Shown piece after piece: positions 52,200 through 61,419 of a stretch of 64,000 nucleotides of DNA; the first letter of the stretch is position 1; the number at the start of each line of letters is the position of its first letter. This DNA is from Burkholderiaceae bacterium (GTDB lineage: Bacteria; Pseudomonadota; Gammaproteobacteria; Burkholderiales; Burkholderiaceae_E): positions 115,685 to 179,684 of the forward strand of contig JAMLIR010000005.1 in the NCBI GenBank assembly GCA_023954045.1. Reading direction: 5' to 3'. The notes under the pieces were generated by a model. That model saw only the letters and a list, made by a program, of their open reading frames with translations. It searched no databases and had not been told where the DNA came from. Both the position numbers and the translations under genes were made by a program.

Positions 52200-52310
52200 G
52201 GCAAAGTGCCGCTGCACGGGAATCTCGACGTACGCCACTTGACTCCACGGGGGCTGGCACTGGCAATCCGTCCGCGCGAAGACCCTCGACGTGAAAGACG
52301 ATTACATGCC
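52200..52310 (-). pseudogene. Frameshifted HicB-like C-terminal remnant
   Basis: One minus-strand frame reads VIVFHVEGLRADGLPVPAPV, matching the HicB helix and P-P loop (HLEGLREDGxPVPxP). A one-base shift then gives QVAYVEIPV, matching the following HicB strand (YVEV). No start codon or intact frame remains. A decayed HicB antitoxin gene is the simplest reading. Confidence 0.4.
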
Positions 52311-52325
52311 GGGCGCGAGATCGCG

Positions 52326-52679
52326 CTACGCCACCTGCGCGAGCGGAACCCGAATCTCCACCGACTCGAACGGCACCGACACGCTGCCGTCGTCCGAGCG
52401 CACCACCAGGCCCAGTTCCTCGAGGCGCGACACGTCCGTGTGGACGTTCGAATAGTTGCGCTCTGCCGCCTTGGCGAGCGCGTAGACACTGCGGGGTCCG
52501 AGGCCTCGCAGAGTTGCGAGCAAGTCGAGCCGCGCAGGCGTCAACTCGGCGAACAGCGATCGTGCCGATTCGAAACCGAGCCGAAAGTCAGTCGACCCAC
52601 CGCGACGCGCGGCCCTGACCTGCTGCGCCGCCGAACGGAACACCGAGCCCCGGCGAGACACCTCGATGATCGCCTTCAT
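52326..52679 (-). CDS. HVO_A0114-family DNA-binding protein (TumA-like antitoxin)
   Basis: A 117-residue winged-helix protein: FRLGFESARSLFAELTPARL DLLATLRGLGPRSVYALAKA, and the recognition part NVHTDVSRLEELGLVVRSDD. This family is the antitoxin partner of TumE-type (DUF6516) toxins. The start at 52679 is used because the longer frame overlaps the toxin remnant. Its partner is truncated by an IS3-family element just upstream. Confidence 0.82.
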   Translation of the reverse strand: MKAIIEVSRRGSVFRSAAQQVRAARRGGSTDFRLGFESARSLFAELTPARLDLLATLRGLGPRSVYALAKAAERNYSNVHTDVSRLEELGLVVRSDDGSVSVPFESVEIRVPLAQVA

Positions 52680-52755
52680 GGTCACCCCCAACGCTCGACG
52701 TCGGAACGGAAATGTGATCACCCTTGCCGCCTTGGTTGTCGTATCGCGCTCGACT
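52680..52755 (-). pseudogene. TumE toxin fragment truncated by IS3 element
   Basis: Between the IS end and tumA, one frame reads SRARYDNQGGKGDH (52755-52714). I recognise RYDN-x-x-GKGDH as the signature of TumE toxins, normally just upstream of the HVO_A0114 gene. The residues after GDH do not continue the family, and the N-terminal part is replaced by the IS. Hence the toxin is inactive. The family match is from memory and rests on a short motif. Confidence 0.5.
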
Positions 52756-52782
52756 TGACCTGCCCCAGGATCCTCGAACCGT

Positions 52783-53643
52783 TCATTCCTGGAAGATGGC
52801 TCGGTTGGGGATCGTGGCCAAGGGTTGATGCTGCGTTCGGAACTCGATCGGGGTCAAGTAGTTCAGGCTCATGTGTGGCCGGACCGCGTTGTAGTGATGA
52901 CGCCAGGCCTCGATCACGATGCGCGCCTCGCGCCGGGTTCGGAACCACTCCACGTTCAGGCACTCGTCGCGTAGCCGCCCGTTGAAGCTCTCGTTGGTGC
53001 CGTTCTGCCACGGCTTGCCGGGGTCGATGTGAGCGGTCTCCACTTGGCTCTCCGCGAGCCACTTCAGGATGGCCAGACTCACGAACTCGGGGCCGTTGTC
53101 GCTGCGCACGAACGCCGGCGCGCCTCGCTCGCTCATCAGCCGCGCCAGGATCTCGATGACGCGGCCCGAGCGAATCGAGCCGGCGACGTCGATCGCCAGG
53201 CACTCGTGTGTGAACTCGTCGACGATCGTCAGGCACTTGAGCTGCTGTCCATTGGCGCAAGCGTCGAAGACGAAGTCGTAGGCCCAGACGTGATTGGCCG
53301 CCCGAGCTGGCAGCGGCCGAGGCCGGGCGCTGGAGATCCGCTTCCGGCGACGTTTCGGGGGAAGCTGCAGCTTGGCTTTGCGCCAGAGCCGTTCGGCGCG
53401 GCCCGGACTCATCACGTGGCCCTCGCGGGAGAGGAAGATGCGAATCTTGCGGTAACCATAGCGGGGATACTGCCCCGACAGGCGCCTCATCGCCTCGATC
53501 ACCGGTTTGTCCTTGGCGTCGATTCTCGATTCGTAGGACATGCCGGATCGGGAGACACCAATCAGCCCGCACGCCCGTCGCTTGGAGATGCCCCGGCCGA
53601 TGAGGAACCCGACCTGGTCGCGACGAACCTGCAGGCTCACCAC
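52783..53643 (-). CDS. IS3-family transposase OrfB (DDE)
   Basis: A 286-residue integrase-core transposase with HTH_21 ([37 protein letters not shown]) and the DDE residues in [40 protein letters not shown] and [20 protein letters not shown] at 53643 overlaps orfA; normal expression is expected through the -1 frameshift. Confidence 0.92.
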   Translation of the reverse strand: MVSLQVRRDQVGFLIGRGISKRRACGLIGVSRSGMSYESRIDAKDKPVIEAMRRLSGQYPRYGYRKIRIFLSREGHVMSPGRAERLWRKAKLQLPPKRRRKRISSARPRPLPARAANHVWAYDFVFDACANGQQLKCLTIVDEFTHECLAIDVAGSIRSGRVIEILARLMSERGAPAFVRSDNGPEFVSLAILKWLAESQVETAHIDPGKPWQNGTNESFNGRLRDECLNVEWFRTRREARIVIEAWRHHYNAVRPHMSLNYLTPIEFRTQHQPLATIPNRAIFQE

Positions 53644-53900
53644 TTTTTTCGATTCACCTCGCGCATCGCGTCGATCTCGAGGTCACGCTCGGCCAGCAGC
53701 CGCTTGAGCTTGGCGTTCTCAGCTTCCAGCGCCTTGAGCTTCTTGACGTCACTCGGCTCCATGCCGGCGAAGTGCTGCCGCCAGGCGTAGATCGTCTGCT
53801 CGCTGACCTTGTTGCGCTTGGCCGCCGCGGCAACGGTCGTCTTCTCGGCTTCCCGGAGGATCGCAACCATCTGCTCCTCCGTGAATCGGCTCTTTCTCAT
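53637..53900 (-). CDS. IS3-family transposase OrfA
   Basis: An 87-residue helix-turn-helix protein ([41 protein letters not shown]) followed by a coiled coil ([21 protein letters not shown]). The run CTTTTTT at 53643-53649 (AAAAAAG on the coding strand) is in the A-AAA-AAG register for a -1 shift into orfB. Confidence 0.92.
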   Translation of the reverse strand: MRKSRFTEEQMVAILREAEKTTVAAAAKRNKVSEQTIYAWRQHFAGMEPSDVKKLKALEAENAKLKRLLAERDLEIDAMREVNRKKW

Positions 53901-53968
53901 CGACTCTTCCTTTGCGAAGAAGAGCCATCTTTCCAGAATTCAGTGGTTCGAAGAACTGGGGCAGGTCA

Positions 53969-54102
53969 CCGCGGTACAGTAGCATGAGCAAGCCAGTCCA
54001 AGACTTCCGGATGCCCGCCGACGAGCTCATGCGTCGTCCGCGGCTTCCTCGAAAACCGATATTGGCGCAGCTTTTCTAGCTGTCCAGCCTCCGCCGTACA
54101 AG
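53969..54102. other. Gap between IS3 element and AIPR gene
   Basis: No intact gene. Minus-strand frames here include a short run ending FEEAADDA and a following ATG whose frame runs into the IS. These may be 3' leftovers of genes cut by the insertion or deletion, but neither matches a family I can name. Confidence 0.35.
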
Positions 54103-56178
54103 TCATTGCCCGTTTTGGCTAAATCCTTGGCTGCGCAGCCTACCCAGAACGTCCAGGGCTACTTTCGCCTGAAGATCCGACGGTAAACGTCGGGGCATCG
54201 AGGCGCATACCTGCAGGATCTGCAGTTCTTTGTCTGTGAGCTGTTTTCGCGCGTGCCCCCACTCGAGGAGTTGCTTCCAGAAATCGGTGCCAAGATTCAC
54301 AGCTTCCGTCTGTGCGCTGATGCCGTCAGTCATCGCCTTCCGCGTCCGCGCTTCGCGCACAGCCGACTGGGCGGTCTCCGCTAGTACCAGGCAGTTGCCG
54401 AAATCATCGCCATATTTGAGCTTCCGGGCTTTGAGTTGGCTCCAGCAGGCCTGCTGCTTTGCCCATTCAGACATATTGCGAATCCCCGACGTGGGATGAG
54501 TAATCACGTCGTGGGCTTCCGCGGCTGCGACAAGCAGCGCGCGCACAAGCGGCTCCTGCACCGCTTGGCGCCGCCAAATCGTGTCAAGGTCCAGAACCTG
54601 CTTCTCGCCGTTCGCGTCGTCAAATACTTTGGCCATGGCGTAGGTCACGATATTGGCGCGATACCCGCCCTCATACCAAGGCTGCCGTGGCACTTCGGCT
54701 TCGAGCTTCCGAAAGATCATGGCTTTTGCGACCAAGCGCTTGAACCAGAGTTCGTCGTACTTCGCGTCGCTCTTCGACCAAGTGTCGCCTATCTCCTTCG
54801 CGAATTCTGCGAAATTCTTCTGAGCGCCCCTGGAAACTACATGAGGATGGCCGGCGGAAGAGAACTCGAACTTCGCGAGATCCGTCTTGCTGAAGAGTTG
54901 AGCCTTCGGAAACTCGAGGTCGAATTTCTTCTGTTGTGCTGAAGTCAGGCGGCTCCGCGCATTGATGTACTGGCCACGCGAACGCTCGTAGAACCACTTG
55001 CTGTCATGCCGCTCGCCATCGCGCGCCGCGAAGATCACGTTGCGCGAGAACTGCTCCATGCGCACATGGAAGGGATGATTCGAGAAGAAGTCCGCAGCGT
55101 TTACCTTGTTCTGAGTATTGGCGAACTCCGAGATCCGCGGCACGATCTCTTCGGATCGATCGGGCGGGACAATGGTCAGTTTCATCTGCACGAAGACACG
55201 AGGCAGCATGTCTCTCGCGGACTTCAACGCGGCATGGATGGAGCCTGTTGTCTGTGCTCCGTTGACGATCTGAAGGTTGCTGATCGAGGCAATCGCAAGT
55301 CCGCCTCCCGTCCGGACACAAGTCACCTCATCGGCTGTGGCCGACAGTCCGTTGTTGTACGGAAAAAATAGCTCTGGCTCTTCCCTTATCGTTTTCTGAA
55401 TGCCCTTGTTCGTCCTGGCTCGTGCCTGCAGGAAAGACCGGACATTGGCCTCGAGCAAGCGTGCGCCCCATCGGTCGTAGATTTCGGCCAGTTGCTGTCC
55501 CGGCATGATCATCAGGTAGCTTTCGAGCGCGGCGCCCGCCTGCGATGCTTTCAGAGCCGGAAGCGCACCACCGAAGTCCCTCGCGAAGTCGATCACCATG
55601 TCCTCTCGGGCTTGTCCCGAGCGATCAAAGCGTTCGAAACGAGCCAGATCCCAAACGGAGTAAGTGATCGGTACGGCGCCTGTGTGCGCCAGCTTCACCG
55701 CATCGTCGCGGCCGATGTATTGGCGATTCGAGACGAGAATCAACTTCACCTTGGTGACCTGCGACCACGTCTTGATGATCAGATCGGACACCTGAAATGC
55801 TGGATTGACCTCGTTGAGCGACTCGAGAAACTCCTCGGTCTTTGCCTTGCTGAGGAACCGTATCAGTGGGTTTAGGATTGGGGGTAAGTCGCTCTTTCCG
55901 AAAGTCCGAACATCTTCAGAATCAACGAAATCGCAGACAATCAGACCGAGAACGCCCTCGCCGTCGCGCGGATCACCGGCATATCCGTCAATCCGGACTC
56001 TCTGTGCGCCGTCGCCGCTTTGGTAAAACGCACGGTCGACGACCTCGAGTTCGCCCGCCTCCGTGAGCCGCTCGGTCATCTGGTCAAAAAATGCCTCGAC
56101 CATCATCACACCGCTTGCATCCGCCTCACGCCGGACGTCGGCCATGAGACTCTGGTAATACTCCTCAAGCTGACCCAT
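54103..56178 (-). CDS. AIPR-family protein (abortive phage infection-like)
   Basis: A 691-residue protein with the AIPR core: FFPYNNGLSATADEVTCVRT, then SISNLQIVNGAQTTGSIHAA LKSA, and EFANTQNKVNAADFFSNHPF. The N-terminal 200 residues (DLARFERFDRSGQAREDMVI D, KLILVSNRQYIGRDD) resemble a nuclease-like or sensing module. ATG at 56178; the frame upstream overlaps the preceding gene. It overlaps the PD-(D/E)XK gene by 14 bases as the last gene of a five-gene operon. AIPR proteins are known from abortive-infection and restriction loci; here it is predicted to be an effector or nuclease component. Confidence 0.88.
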   Translation of the reverse strand: MGQLEEYYQSLMADVRREADASGVMMVEAFFDQMTERLTEAGELEVVDRAFYQSGDGAQRVRIDGYAGDPRDGEGVLGLIVCDFVDSEDVRTFGKSDLPPILNPLIRFLSKAKTEEFLESLNEVNPAFQVSDLIIKTWSQVTKVKLILVSNRQYIGRDDAVKLAHTGAVPITYSVWDLARFERFDRSGQAREDMVIDFARDFGGALPALKASQAGAALESYLMIMPGQQLAEIYDRWGARLLEANVRSFLQARARTNKGIQKTIREEPELFFPYNNGLSATADEVTCVRTGGGLAIASISNLQIVNGAQTTGSIHAALKSARDMLPRVFVQMKLTIVPPDRSEEIVPRISEFANTQNKVNAADFFSNHPFHVRMEQFSRNVIFAARDGERHDSKWFYERSRGQYINARSRLTSAQQKKFDLEFPKAQLFSKTDLAKFEFSSAGHPHVVSRGAQKNFAEFAKEIGDTWSKSDAKYDELWFKRLVAKAMIFRKLEAEVPRQPWYEGGYRANIVTYAMAKVFDDANGEKQVLDLDTIWRRQAVQEPLVRALLVAAAEAHDVITHPTSGIRNMSEWAKQQACWSQLKARKLKYGDDFGNCLVLAETAQSAVREARTRKAMTDGISAQTEAVNLGTDFWKQLLEWGHARKQLTDKELQILQVCASMPRRLPSDLQAKVALDVLGRLRSQGFSQNGQ

Positions 56179-57151
56179 TGCCACTTTCCTCGAAGAGCTT
56201 CGACCGCACGACCTTCCAACTCGCACTGAACGGTGCGCAAGCAGACAAGGCCAATGCATAGGTCACATTGGACACGCCAAGAGGGACAGGCGACGAAATG
56301 CGCGGAAATCCATCGGACACGGCATGGAACTCGGGCTCGGACGCGATCCAGCGCCAAGGCGAGTAATCGTGGAGAAAATCGTACCCCGCATCGGCCAGAC
56401 GGAGATCCCACTCACGAATGGATGACGGCTCGGTTCGCTCAAGAAGCTCCGTGACCTCGGCGACGCGCTCGGTCAGGGTATCGCCATGCGGCGGCTGCAC
56501 CTTGTCGACTGCAAGGATCGCCAACCAGAGCCGCCGATCTGGGACGTCGGAAAGTTGGTGCTCGTTCGCGATCTTCACATAGGGCTGCGACGCGCCCCGC
56601 CGCGCCTTCACCTCGACGCAGTCTGACCTGAGTTCGAAGTCCTTCGGCGCCCCCGAAGGTCCGGTCCAGGCTGCCAACGCTGCCTTCGCCCCAAGGCCGG
56701 CAATCAGCAGCTTCAGAACTTCGATCTCTCCAATCAGGCCCTTCTGGGCATCTTCCGATAGAACCTCTGCCTTGCCTCCCCGCAGCAGATAATGCCAACG
56801 AAATGTGCGCAGGATCGCCCGCTCGAGCGCTGTGGCTTCGGTATCCGCCAGCTCGCCAGCGGCCACGACATCGCGGCACAGCGTTTCAAAGAGCTCCAGC
56901 TGTGCGTTGTCCTTCAGACGGATATAAAGGATTGGTCCACCGGGCAGAGTCTGAAAGCGGATCTCGAGATTCTTCAGCCTCGGCAGGTCTGGCATCGGCT
57001 TTGGCAATGCCGTCAGCTGGAGAACTAGCGCTACGTCGGCGCGCGGCATCACCGCCCAGAAGAAGTTCCACCGGCCGTTCGCATCGACGCGACGAGTGTC
57101 GACATTACCGACCTCCAGGCCGAACCAAGGCGTGTCATTCGCGATCACCAA
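56165..57151 (-). CDS. PD-(D/E)XK motif protein (DUF4420)
   Basis: A 328-residue predicted restriction-type nuclease. The helix LIGEIEVLKLLIAGLG carries Glu142 and the catalytic core is APKDFELRSDCVEVKARRG, giving Asp161, Glu170 and Lys172 of a PD-(D/E)XK site. Residues 1-130 form a beta-rich domain (WNFFWAVMPRADVALVLQLT). The family accompanies Z1 proteins. Overlaps Z1 by 17 bases and AIPR by 14, which implies tight translational coupling. Likely the DNA-cutting subunit. Confidence 0.88.
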   Translation of the reverse strand: MVIANDTPWFGLEVGNVDTRRVDANGRWNFFWAVMPRADVALVLQLTALPKPMPDLPRLKNLEIRFQTLPGGPILYIRLKDNAQLELFETLCRDVVAAGELADTEATALERAILRTFRWHYLLRGGKAEVLSEDAQKGLIGEIEVLKLLIAGLGAKAALAAWTGPSGAPKDFELRSDCVEVKARRGASQPYVKIANEHQLSDVPDRRLWLAILAVDKVQPPHGDTLTERVAEVTELLERTEPSSIREWDLRLADAGYDFLHDYSPWRWIASEPEFHAVSDGFPRISSPVPLGVSNVTYALALSACAPFSASWKVVRSKLFEESGNGSA

Positions 57152-59864
57152 TGCCCTCCTCTTCTAGCTCTTCCTCGCCAAACATTTCACGCAGACGAAT
57201 GGTATTGACGACGTACGCAACTGTTCCGCCATCGATATCACTCCTCGGAAACGAAATAGACCAAGCGAGAATATTGCCGGTCGGCAGCTTGTCGCTAAGG
57301 CTGTCGGATACCTTGGGCGTCACGAGTCGAAGGATCAAGAGCGGGCGCGACCTCGTCATCCTGAAATAGCGGTCCGGAAGAGCGGTAGGGACCTCCCTTT
57401 CCGGATGTTCCCGCCGGAATTCGGCCTCTGCCTTGCCAAGCTCATCTTGGTTCAGCCCCTCTTTTTCGTCGCCGGGTGAGCCGACCCGTCGGCTGGTTCC
57501 GCTGATGGCCAGCACGCCGTGATGGAGTTCACTGTCGCTCACCGACCGATCGAAGGGTGTCATTCGAATGCTGGATAGCTCATCCCGTATCACCGCATCC
57601 TTCTGAGCGCTGGCAAACAACACGTCCCATTCCCTCAACTCCGAATCGGCCCTGGCATCGAGATAGTCGTTCATCAGGCGCGGATCGGTCAGAGGGTCGG
57701 CTGCGTCCGTTCGGTATGCCCGTAGAAACGCACGGACCAAGTCCACAGGGACGCGCAAATAGAGCTGCCCTCTGGGACGGGGCTGCGCGGGAATGCCTTG
57801 GGCCCTGATCTCAGCGGCGAGGCTCTCTCCTGCCTTGCGGTTTCTGTCGAGTTGATCCCTGTCGGCGCGAATACGTGTTGTCTCGATGAGCTTCTCGGCA
57901 AGGCCGACCCTTACCGGAAACTCCTTCCCGGTTCCCATCTTGTTGCGTGCCGTAACAATCAGCGCCTCGGGGTGGCTGCGGACCGCAAGGCCGAACTGCT
58001 CCGGTGTGGCCCGCGCCAGTTCCATGCGTTTGAGCTGAGCCTGAAGATCCTCCATCGCTTCATGGACATGGGCGTACCAGCCGACTCCGTCGGCCGGCAT
58101 CCAGATCCGGCATAGGTCCTCGTAACCTGGTCGATAGCCGAACCAACGGCCCATCTGCATGAGCGTGTCGTACATCATCGAGTTGCGCAGGAAGTAGCTG
58201 ACTGTCAGCCCCTCCAGAGTCAGACCCCGCGAGAGCGAAAAACCGCCGACTGCGATGACCGTCACACCGTGCTCGCCCCTTTGGTCGTAGTCGAGCGCTT
58301 GAGCCCGCTTCGATGCGTTGACCTCAATCACCTGCACCGCCGCCAAGACCTCATACAGACGCGCCTGTATCACAGACCAGCTCGCGCCCTCAGAGGTGGA
58401 ATATTCCTGCGCCCACGCCGCGCGCAGTGCCGCAATCTCGGGGTTCTTCAGTGCCGCTGCTCCTTTACCGGCTTCCACAGCGACCGCATCGCGAATTCGG
58501 CTGACCACATCGTTGATCCTCGACCGCAGTCGACCCTGCACGTCGGTGAAGCGTGAGGCATTGACCAGCATCGATGCGTGGGCGGCCTGTTGCCCCCTCG
58601 CATTCCGGATTGCGCGAGCCACGATGAAGACTCTTACCGCCTGCGCAAGGCTCTCTGGCAAAGAATCGACCGGGTGGTCGATCTTGTGCTTCATGGGCAG
58701 GAGGTCCTCGTTGTCATCGATCAGGCGGACGTGCTGATCGCGGCCATCGATAAAGACTTTCTGTGCTCCAAAGTAATTGGAGGGTGCCTCCAGCCCTATG
58801 ATGAAATGCCGGGGGAATAAGTCCTGCTTGAGGGTGTCATCATCGGTATCAGGGTCAATGAAGATATTGGCGAACGGCGTTGCCGTGTAGCCCACATAGC
58901 AGCTTCGATAAAAGATCGACAACAGTTCGCGAATCTGACCGTTGATCCGCGTGACTTCGTCACGGCCATACGCTGTGTTGATCGACGCATTGTCCGCCTC
59001 GTCGTCGATGAGCAGCATGGGTTGGCTGACCATCCGAGTTCCTTGATGAACGGAATGCTCCTTGAGCCATTCCAGCAGATTCTTCAGGGTGCTCGAGTTC
59101 TTCTTGATCACCAGGACGACGGGCACATTGAACTGATCGAGCTGAGCCGTAAAGGTCGTGGCGGTCGCCTTGTTGAAGTCGCGAATGGTGTTCGTGAGCG
59201 ATACCGGGAACTCGCGCTGATCGAAGGTTCCCACCCCGATGATCCTTTGTCGCTGCGCCCTATTTGCATGAGCTAGGCGCCCCGTATCCCGACCGATGAA
59301 ACCCTCATCTATGCGGGCCTGGGTCTGATTGCGCAGATTGTTGTGGATGCCTGCGATGACGACGATCAAGCGATAGCCCGCATCGGCCGCCTTGCAGATC
59401 AGCCCTGTGTAGTTCGCAGTCTTGCCGCTCTGCACATGACCGACCACCATGCCCCGGCGACTCCATGGACTCGTATTCCGAGGATCGCCCAATCGGTCCA
59501 GTACCCGATCGGTGACCTCGTCTGTTGCGTCGATTACCGATTTCGGCAGGCCCTTCAGGTTCAGGAGCTGTCGGTAGCGACCCCAGTAGAAGACCCCGAT
59601 CTGGCCATTGATCTTCGCGTCGTGGAGCCAAGGACGGAAATCCTCCGCATCCACGATAGCGCCCAAACCCATGCTTATCCCGTACTTCTCTTCGATGAGG
59701 CGGGCAAGCTCCTCGGCTTCAACTTCGCTGACCCTCCCTGCGAACATCGGCGTCGCGCAAAGCTGCTCGATAATCTGGCGGATTGACTTCGCCGTGTGCG
59801 GGCCCGGCTCCGAGGCCATGTATACCGATGTCATGCCTTCGAGGCTGGTCAGAATCGCCTTCAC
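57135..59864 (-). CDS. Z1-domain ATPase/helicase-like protein
   Basis: A 909-residue P-loop protein. Walker A is VGHVQSGKTAN (about residues 141-151), Walker B is MLLIDDEADNASIN (about 283), followed by the helicase-like GYTATPFANIFID (about 325), and the Z1 core GGFSLSRGLTLEGLTVSYF with LMQMGRWFGYRPGYEDLCRI (about 540-585). This is a superfamily II helicase relative with unusual C-terminal motor. GTG at 59864 is used: AAGGAAGAA lies upstream and the GTGA overlap with the ATPase stop is typical coupling. Predicted DNA translocase or remodelling motor of the system. Confidence 0.92.
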   Translation of the reverse strand: MKAILTSLEGMTSVYMASEPGPHTAKSIRQIIEQLCATPMFAGRVSEVEAEELARLIEEKYGISMGLGAIVDAEDFRPWLHDAKINGQIGVFYWGRYRQLLNLKGLPKSVIDATDEVTDRVLDRLGDPRNTSPWSRRGMVVGHVQSGKTANYTGLICKAADAGYRLIVVIAGIHNNLRNQTQARIDEGFIGRDTGRLAHANRAQRQRIIGVGTFDQREFPVSLTNTIRDFNKATATTFTAQLDQFNVPVVLVIKKNSSTLKNLLEWLKEHSVHQGTRMVSQPMLLIDDEADNASINTAYGRDEVTRINGQIRELLSIFYRSCYVGYTATPFANIFIDPDTDDDTLKQDLFPRHFIIGLEAPSNYFGAQKVFIDGRDQHVRLIDDNEDLLPMKHKIDHPVDSLPESLAQAVRVFIVARAIRNARGQQAAHASMLVNASRFTDVQGRLRSRINDVVSRIRDAVAVEAGKGAAALKNPEIAALRAAWAQEYSTSEGASWSVIQARLYEVLAAVQVIEVNASKRAQALDYDQRGEHGVTVIAVGGFSLSRGLTLEGLTVSYFLRNSMMYDTLMQMGRWFGYRPGYEDLCRIWMPADGVGWYAHVHEAMEDLQAQLKRMELARATPEQFGLAVRSHPEALIVTARNKMGTGKEFPVRVGLAEKLIETTRIRADRDQLDRNRKAGESLAAEIRAQGIPAQPRPRGQLYLRVPVDLVRAFLRAYRTDAADPLTDPRLMNDYLDARADSELREWDVLFASAQKDAVIRDELSSIRMTPFDRSVSDSELHHGVLAISGTSRRVGSPGDEKEGLNQDELGKAEAEFRREHPEREVPTALPDRYFRMTRSRPLLILRLVTPKVSDSLSDKLPTGNILAWSISFPRSDIDGGTVAYVVNTIRLREMFGEEELEEEGIGDRE

Positions 59865-61354
59865 ACTTCTTCCTTCGTTCCGATTGTCGCGGCGATGATT
59901 CGCTGGGTGTCCTCCCAAGAGGATCGGAACGGATCGACATCCTTCATCAACGAGACTATCTCCTTGAGGTCCTTCTTTGCGCGCAGCAACACCGAGAGCG
60001 TTGATTGAACGGCCTGCACGAGTGTGTCTTCATCGACTCGGTCCGGAACGATCTGTTCTGGGGCACCCGCCATGTCGGCATGCAACGTCTCGATCGGTAG
60101 AGACGCCCCAACCAGAGCGATGCAGTTGAAGAACCCACGTCTGAGATCTGGCGGAAGGCTCTCGGCGAAAGCCGCAAATGCAGGATGGTCTACGTTCGGT
60201 CGATAGGAAATCTGCCCGCTCGCCTGAACTCGGTTCCACATTGGCAGACGCTCGTGATCCACAAGCTTCTGGCCACGTTTCCGATAGGTCCGCTTGGACC
60301 CGTCCTGGATGCGTTCGATGACTTTCTTGAGCCGATCCCGGACGATGGGTGGCAGTTGCGCGGACGACTTCTTGACGTCAATGCTCCAATCACCGTCCAT
60401 GCTGTTGGGGATGTCGATGCGGACCCGAGACAGCTTGGTGAGCTCGGACTGGCGGCAAAGACTGAACCATGTACCGTAGAGAATCAGACGCTTCCCTCGG
60501 TACAGATAGAACCCCTGAGATTTCAGATGGCCCTCCGGGCCACCGATATCCTCCCATTCCGCCTTGCTCATTCGGTGGTGGTGAGGAAGGGTAAAACTCT
60601 GGATTTCCACGTCTCCGTGACTGAGTGTGAGCCGCTCCGCCGGATCCGCCATGGTGGCCGGGTGCCTTTTGGCAAAAGGATCCAGTGGTCGTAGTTGGCG
60701 CCCGTTCATCAGAATGCGAAGTGGCTTCACCTCCTCCATGAATCGGTGAAAGACAAGACGCAAGTGGCGTTCGGTTTCCGAAAGCCTCTGATTTATCACT
60801 TCGGCACGGCGAACCGCGTTTTGTGAGTAGCCCGCCGAGAGCCGGTCGAGCTTCTGCCAGACGACGAGCGTTCCAGACGAGCCAAGATGATCAATGCCAG
60901 GAATTCCTACAACCTCGTCGGGCAGTTGGACGGTCCACTCGTTTCGTTCTGCAACATCATCGAGATCCCAGACGGCAGCGGAAGTTCTTTCCGATTTCCT
61001 TGAGATGACTGTCAGGCGGCGGCACTGCGAAAAGCTGGCACTCTTCAGACCGAGACCAAATCGGCCTAAATCCTGCTCGTCGCGGTTGTCGAGCGGATTC
61101 TTGCTGCCGGGGCGCATGGCCGAGACGAGTTCTTCCTCGGTCATGCCTTTGCCATCGTCAACGATGGCGATGAACGGTTCGTGCGAAAAAGTGTCCGCAA
61201 GAATCTCAATGCAGCTTGCGCCCGCGGTAATGGAGTTATCAATAACGTCGGAAATTGCCGACTCGAGGGAATACCCGATGTCCCGCAATCCCTCGATCAG
61301 GGAGGCGGCATGAGGTGTTGCGTCAGCCCGTCGTGTGATTGCCTGTTCCTGCAT
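59861..61354 (-). CDS. GHKL ATPase of MutL/MORC type
   Basis: A 497-residue ATPase with the Bergerat fold motifs: N-box ISDVIDNSITAGA (Asn40; Asp36 stands where MutL has the catalytic Glu), G1 VDDGKGM (65-71) and G2 GRFGLGLKSASFS (97-109). An S5-like domain follows (SIDVKKSSAQLPPIVRDRLK) and a C-terminal helical part. Not a chaperone or histidine kinase: no C-terminal domains of those families. Its position after a cytosine methyltransferase and before Z1 matches the MORC-like ATPases predicted in restriction operons. Confidence 0.9.
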   Translation of the reverse strand: MQEQAITRRADATPHAASLIEGLRDIGYSLESAISDVIDNSITAGASCIEILADTFSHEPFIAIVDDGKGMTEEELVSAMRPGSKNPLDNRDEQDLGRFGLGLKSASFSQCRRLTVISRKSERTSAAVWDLDDVAERNEWTVQLPDEVVGIPGIDHLGSSGTLVVWQKLDRLSAGYSQNAVRRAEVINQRLSETERHLRLVFHRFMEEVKPLRILMNGRQLRPLDPFAKRHPATMADPAERLTLSHGDVEIQSFTLPHHHRMSKAEWEDIGGPEGHLKSQGFYLYRGKRLILYGTWFSLCRQSELTKLSRVRIDIPNSMDGDWSIDVKKSSAQLPPIVRDRLKKVIERIQDGSKRTYRKRGQKLVDHERLPMWNRVQASGQISYRPNVDHPAFAAFAESLPPDLRRGFFNCIALVGASLPIETLHADMAGAPEQIVPDRVDEDTLVQAVQSTLSVLLRAKKDLKEIVSLMKDVDPFRSSWEDTQRIIAATIGTKEEV

Positions 61355-61419
61355 AGGTGATTTCCGGATGGTGAACGCGGATTGATCGGGCGTGCAATGG
61401 GTGGCGCGTCACACGGAGA

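Larger units (their letters stand above)
52756..53968 (-). mobile_element. IS3-family insertion sequence (1213 bp), no target duplication
   Basis: The ends are inverted repeats of about 47 bases beginning TGACCTGCCCCAG (left at 52756; right ends with the complement at 53968), both reaching GAAGATGGCTC or AAAGATGGCTC. The flanking bases (GACT on the left, CCGC on the right) show no direct repeat. This suggests that recombination or deletion joined two different flanks after insertion. The transposase genes are intact. It is unlike the element at 13320 in ends and protein sequence. Confidence 0.9.

Noticed and set aside
52756-53968. Composite transposon formed by the two IS3 elements
   Set aside because: The two elements (13320 and 52756) differ in ends and transposase sequence and lie 38 kb apart, so they cannot act as a matched pair.
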